Below, in pieces: positions 50,201-52,231 of a stretch of DNA of 52,231 nt; the stretch's first letter is position 1, and the number at the start of each line of letters is the position of its first letter. A program made the translations under genes and the position numbers. Under the pieces are notes generated by a model, which made no database searches, had not been told where the DNA came from, and saw nothing but the letters and a program-made list of their open reading frames with translations. The stretch is from contig PBMZ01000002.1 of assembly GCA_002722955.1 (NCBI GenBank), positions 1 to 52,231 of the forward strand, read 5' to 3'. The stretch is from Planctomycetaceae bacterium. Lineage in GTDB: Bacteria; Planctomycetota; Planctomycetia; Planctomycetales; Planctomycetaceae.

Positions 50201-51867
50201 TGGCGTTCCTGGAACCGTACAGGGAGCAGGTGAAGAATCAACTGTGGAATACGATTCAGACCGGCAGCAACAGTCAGCGTATCCGAGCGGCAGCGGCGTT
50301 GGCTGAATATAGTGCGGAAGACAAACAGTGGGAGCAGGAACGTGAGGATGTCGTCACCGCACTCGTGTCGGTTCCCGCTTCGGAGTCCGACGAATGGATC
50401 GAAATGCTGCGTCCTGTGGGCACTCTTCTGGCTGATCCCCTGAAACAGCGATTTCAAGAGCACAGTGACGGGCGTAGCAATGAACGCCCCATTGTCGCTG
50501 CCGCATTGTCTGTTTTTCTCAAGGACAAGCCCGAAACTCTGACTCCTCTGATCCTGCTGGCCGACAACGACCGTGAGTTTCAGCCATTGCTGGCGGCTCT
50601 ACGCAATCACACGCAGGCGGTAATTCCCGAACTTCAAACAAGGACAAAACAATCGCCACCCGTAGGAGCCGAACCTGCTGAACGGGATTCGTTTTTGAAA
50701 AAGCAGGCCAATGCAGCGGCTTGTCTGCTGGAGTTGGGTGAAACGGAGTCGGTCTGGCCCCTGTTCCAGCAGACCCCTGATCCGTCTCTTCGCAGTTTTC
50801 TCATTGACCGGCTCGCTCGTTTGGGAGCCACCCCGGATGCTCTCGCCGCAAAGATAAAACAAGAGTCTGATCCGGCGAGCCGTTACGCTCTCATTCTGGC
50901 TTTGGGGCATTTTGATGCACAGAACTTGTCGAGTGAACAACGCCAGTCGTCCACAGAACAACTGGCGACACTCTACCGGGACGACCCTGATCCGGGGGTA
51001 CATTCGGCATCGAGGCGGACGCTGCGAAAGTGGCGGCAGGCTGATCTTTGCAAACAGATCGACATTGAAGTGGGTAAAGCGGGGCGACAGAGACGGCAAT
51101 GGTTTGTCAATTCACAAGGGCAGACCTTCGCAGTGATCAATGGCCCGGTGGAGTTCCTGATGGGCGAAAAGACTGAAACAAGGGAGCCGAAGAAATTGAC
51201 TCTGTCGCACACCTTCGCCGTGGCGAATTACGAAGTGACGGTGGAGCAGTTCCAGAAATTCCGCAGGGAGCACAAGCACGACGCTGGATATGCACAGCAG
51301 ACGGATAGTCCGGTCAACGTGGTAACGTGGTTTGACGCCGTGGCCTACTGCAACTGGCTGAACGCACAGGAAGGCATCCCGAAAGATCAGTGGTGTTACG
51401 AGCCGAACGATAAAGGCGAGTATGCGGAAGGTATGAAGATCGCCGCTGATTTTCTGTCACGCACCGGCTATCGTGTGCCCACCGACGAGGAGTGGGAGTT
51501 TATGTGTCGTGCCGGATCGACCAGCACCTATGGATTCGGGGAACCCTTCGAATTGCTCCGCCGTTATGCATGGTATAACGACAACAGCGAGTCGCACTTG
51601 TGGTCTGTGGGAATGCAGTTGCCGAACCGCTATGGGGTGTTCGATATGCACGGCAACGCTGTGGAGTGGTGCCATAGCTTGTATTCATCGTCAGCAGGTC
51701 AAGGCGACGTGGAAGTAAAACGATCAGATAGGCGTGTGTTGCGTGGCGGCTCGTTCCGCTATCGCTCGTCGGTCGTCCGTTCCGCCGCCCGTCTCAGCTA
51801 CCAGCCGGTCAACCGTACCGTCGATCTCGGTTTCCGTCCGGCCAGAACTTACCACTTATCTCCTTAA
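47245..51867 (+). CDS. DGR target: Ser/Thr kinase - STAND-type NTPase - transmembrane - SUMF1/C-type-lectin-fold protein
   Basis: A 1540-aa protein. Residues 1-130: helical N-terminal region. Residues about 133-392: Hanks-type Ser/Thr kinase with G-loop GEGAFG (141-146), VAIK (K163), HRDVKPGN (D257), DFG (276-278) and the SPEQ of the activation segment; all catalytic residues are present. Residues about 410-860: P-loop NTPase with GPSGCGKSS (463-471) and Walker B VIILDQFEQW (D538), of the STAND type (nSTAND1-like). Residues about 862-883: one membrane helix (ALVMVGLAAVVFAGV). Residues about 884-1285: helical HEAT-like repeats. Residues about 1290-1540: SUMF1/FGE-type C-type-lectin fold. Kinase and NTPase would be cytoplasmic and the C-terminal domain outside. 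The FGE cysteine pair is absent (Y1506, V1511), so it is not a sulfatase maturase. The last ~40 codons look like a DGR variable region. The ATG at 47245 is preceded by GGAG almost directly, so the ribosome binding site is poor. Confidence 0.9.
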   Translation: MKAELTEQFESLWDSGDSPPDLVSFLEQHDASAADDVVAVVLLDQQRRWKTDSPLKVEEYLSFIPGLAGQADIQLRLAVGEFEARQGSETVPNIHEFTERFGAISDSLRIRLSELTGETLVYDPQTDCLRIGRYRLGQILGEGAFGRVYLAFDEELERQVAIKVPTAERLRNTEHANEYLTEARTVASLNHPNIVPVHDVGRTPEGAIYVVSKFIEGRTLGDQIKQDRPGPEQAANLLATIALALHHAHERRLVHRDVKPGNILLEDPQATPYVADFGLAIREEDYLKDSRRAGTPSYMSPEQARGEGHRLDGRSDIFSLGVILYEMLTGQKPFRGSTPNELFHQLISVDPTPPRELDDTIAPELERICLKALSRRVSDRYATAAEFADDLRHWNQSPQQKQQVQQIVPKGLRSFDSNDADFFLDLLPGQRNRDGLPESIQFWKARIEEADPDRTFSVGLIYGPSGCGKSSLVKAGLLPHLSDSVIAVYVEATPDETETRILRGLRKRLPDLPEDAGLADTLAAVRRAQCQKVVIILDQFEQWLHAHSAAPDAELVNALRQCDGGQLQAIVMVRDDFSMAAARFMDWVDVPIVQGHNFATVDLFDLDHARQVLIKFGQGFGKLPANTGNLSDVERQFVDDVASGLSQDDKVVSVRLALFAEMVKGKPWIPATLEDVGGTAGVGVNFLEETFSSRTANPKHRQHQQAAREVLKALLPEVGSDIKGHMKSHAELLEVSGYGNRPNDFHTLLRILDGELRLITPTDPEGFQTESGSDPGSKFYQLTHDYLVPSLQTWLTRKQQETRKGRAELKLTERSALWTAKPENRHLPSLLEWASIRTLTDKQKWSRPQRKMMGQAGRVHGLRSALVMVGLAAVVFAGVTIRNAVETGRLELAAQNKEQQNANYAKALVESLSAANTADVKDLVVEISAYQQWATPLLKEIVANENSSPTAKLHASLALVRNDPSRVDFLLQQLLAASPDDVPIIVAFLEPYREQVKNQLWNTIQTGSNSQRIRAAAALAEYSAEDKQWEQEREDVVTALVSVPASESDEWIEMLRPVGTLLADPLKQRFQEHSDGRSNERPIVAAALSVFLKDKPETLTPLILLADNDREFQPLLAALRNHTQAVIPELQTRTKQSPPVGAEPAERDSFLKKQANAAACLLELGETESVWPLFQQTPDPSLRSFLIDRLARLGATPDALAAKIKQESDPASRYALILALGHFDAQNLSSEQRQSSTEQLATLYRDDPDPGVHSASRRTLRKWRQADLCKQIDIEVGKAGRQRRQWFVNSQGQTFAVINGPVEFLMGEKTETREPKKLTLSHTFAVANYEVTVEQFQKFRREHKHDAGYAQQTDSPVNVVTWFDAVAYCNWLNAQEGIPKDQWCYEPNDKGEYAEGMKIAADFLSRTGYRVPTDEEWEFMCRAGSTSTYGFGEPFELLRRYAWYNDNSESHLWSVGMQLPNRYGVFDMHGNAVEWCHSLYSSSAGQGDVEVKRSDRRVLRGGSFRYRSSVVRSAARLSYQPVNRTVDLGFRPARTYHLSP
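51733..51850 (+). other. Predicted DGR variable region (VR) at the 3' end of the target gene
   Basis: This stretch encodes RVLRGGSF (residues 1497-1504), then a run of varied residues, then GFRPART, the frame in which DGR variable regions of SUMF1/CLec type are set. Between 51731 and 51840 only 8 of 110 bases are A, against about 20 of 70 in the preceding stretch, as expected if template adenines have been replaced. Many codons in the varied part end in C or T (CGC, TAT, GTC, CTC, AGC, TAC, GAT), as if derived from AAC/AAT in a template. The true VR ends and its template repeat cannot be seen in this window. Confidence 0.75.
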
Positions 51868-51896
51868 CCACTTTACCCCTTATCCTTTACCCTCAT

Positions 51897-51911
51897 ACCG
51901 CCGAAGGCGGT
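51897..51911 (+). promoter_or_regulatory. GC-rich hairpin just downstream of the VR (candidate DGR cis element next to the IMH)
   Basis: accgcc (51897-51902) and ggcggt (51906-51911) form a perfect 6-bp stem with a gaa loop, 30 bases after the target stop. Several DGRs have such a GC-rich stem with a GA-rich loop beside the initiation-of-mutagenic-homology (IMH) end of the variable region, where it is required for homing. No T-tract follows, so a terminator is less likely. Confidence 0.6.
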
Positions 51912-51990
51912 CGACATTTGAAAATCGCCATCTGTCATACTGGCAGTTTGAGATTCGGCCTTCTGTTGGCAAAAAACAACGGAGGCCACG

Positions 51991-52231
51991 ATGAAGAGGC
52001 AGGACGAACTGGTCATCATCACGAAGACCTACGACCTGATTTTGTGGAGTTGCAATCACACAGGCCGGTTTCCAAGACAGCATCGTTTCGTGTTAGGCGA
52101 GCGACTGGAACGCAGCCTGTATGACCTGCTGGAAACACTGATTCAGGCCAAATACAGCCGAGAGCGAACGCCCCTCTTGAACGACGCCAACCTGAAACTG
52201 GAAATCCTCCGCTTCCAGGTGCGACTGGCAA
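51991..52231 (+). CDS. avd: Avd, DGR accessory variability determinant (partial, cut by right edge)
   Basis: Eighty codons are visible, running off the window without a stop. The ATG at 51991 follows a perfect GGAGG (51981-51985) by five bases. The protein (MKRQDELVIITKTYDLILW, RFPRQHRFVLGERLERSLYDLLETLIQAKY, LLNDANLKLEILRFQVRLA) has the pattern of Avd/four-helix-bundle family proteins: a D/E-L-x-I-x-x-K-x-Y-D opening helix, the F-P-R-x-x-R-F-x-L-G-x-R turn and long amphipathic helices. Avd forms a pentameric barrel that binds the reverse transcriptase and template RNA and is essential for mutagenic homing. Full-length members are about 110-130 aa, so only about two thirds is present. It lies 123 bases downstream of the predicted target gene, as in many DGRs. 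Confidence 0.85.
   Translation, partial: MKRQDELVIITKTYDLILWSCNHTGRFPRQHRFVLGERLERSLYDLLETLIQAKYSRERTPLLNDANLKLEILRFQVRLA

Noticed and set aside
51868..51990. Rho-independent terminator after the target gene
   Set aside because: The hairpin at 51897-51911 has no following T-tract, and avd starts 80 bases later with a strong ribosome binding site, so continued transcription is more likely.
42592..52231. Template repeat of the DGR within this window
   Set aside because: I looked on both strands for a second copy of the GGCGGCTCGTTC / GTCCGTTCCGCC wording of the VR and did not see one; the template is presumed to lie beyond the right edge.

Overview
The window looks like chromosomal DNA of a planctomycete (Planctomycetota, Pirellulales/Planctomycetales-like). 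The support is gene content: secreted sulfatases, a DUF1080 protein, a PQQ-type dehydrogenase fused to c-type cytochrome domains, three neutral-ceramidase-like proteins, many Asp-box (BNR) sialidase-like proteins, FG-GAP/VCBS proteins, and a Ser/Thr kinase fused to a SUMF1-type domain. Names are by motif recognition only; no database search was run.

Layout. 1-12 kb: start of a membrane-anchored protein (left edge), PhyH-type dioxygenase, DUF1080 protein, a scar holding a broken cheB end and a transposase N-terminus, sulfatase 1, a dehydrogenase/cytochrome gene split by a one-base frameshift, an alpha/beta hydrolase, sulfatase 2 and an epimerase-like protein. 12.7-15.7 kb: a ceramidase-like protein and a beta-propeller glycosidase-like protein. 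15.9-38.6 kb: a long run of minus-strand genes, nearly all exported: DMFase-like, PhoD-like, an unrecognised 806-aa protein, a TolB-like propeller, three stand-alone BNR proteins, a BNR protein with an FN3 tail, a CocE-type hydrolase, an FG-GAP protein, a second ceramidase and a third fused to FG-GAP repeats. 38.9-42.6 kb: a 1225-aa DUF3472/PA14/propeller protein that carries a REP-like palindrome inside its reading frame. Together these suggest breakdown of sulfated glycoconjugates or lipid-linked glycans outside the cytoplasm (inference).

42.6-52.2 kb is a different kind of region, with CTG-rich coding and tightly packed small genes. A minus-strand operon (65-aa membrane protein, coiled-coil lipoprotein, DUF1257, DUF2997, truncated Ycf46-like AAA protein) diverges from a plus-strand set (small lipoprotein, DUF4230, DUF6508) that leads to a 1540-aa protein: Ser/Thr kinase, STAND-type NTPase, one membrane segment, helical repeats and a C-terminal SUMF1/C-type-lectin-fold domain. 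The last ~40 codons of that protein have the pattern of a diversity-generating retroelement (DGR) variable region: adenine-poor, lacking the FGE cysteine pair, and followed by a small GC-rich hairpin. 123 nt after its stop, with a perfect GGAGG, begins an avd gene (DGR accessory protein), cut by the right edge. Template repeat and reverse transcriptase are expected just beyond the window.

The main discovery is therefore the left half of a DGR that appears to diversify a kinase-NTPase transmembrane receptor, probably a conflict/immunity-type sensor. Dispersed REP-like hairpins, a pair of ~151-bp direct repeats and several pseudogene scars show that the rest of the region is also fluid.
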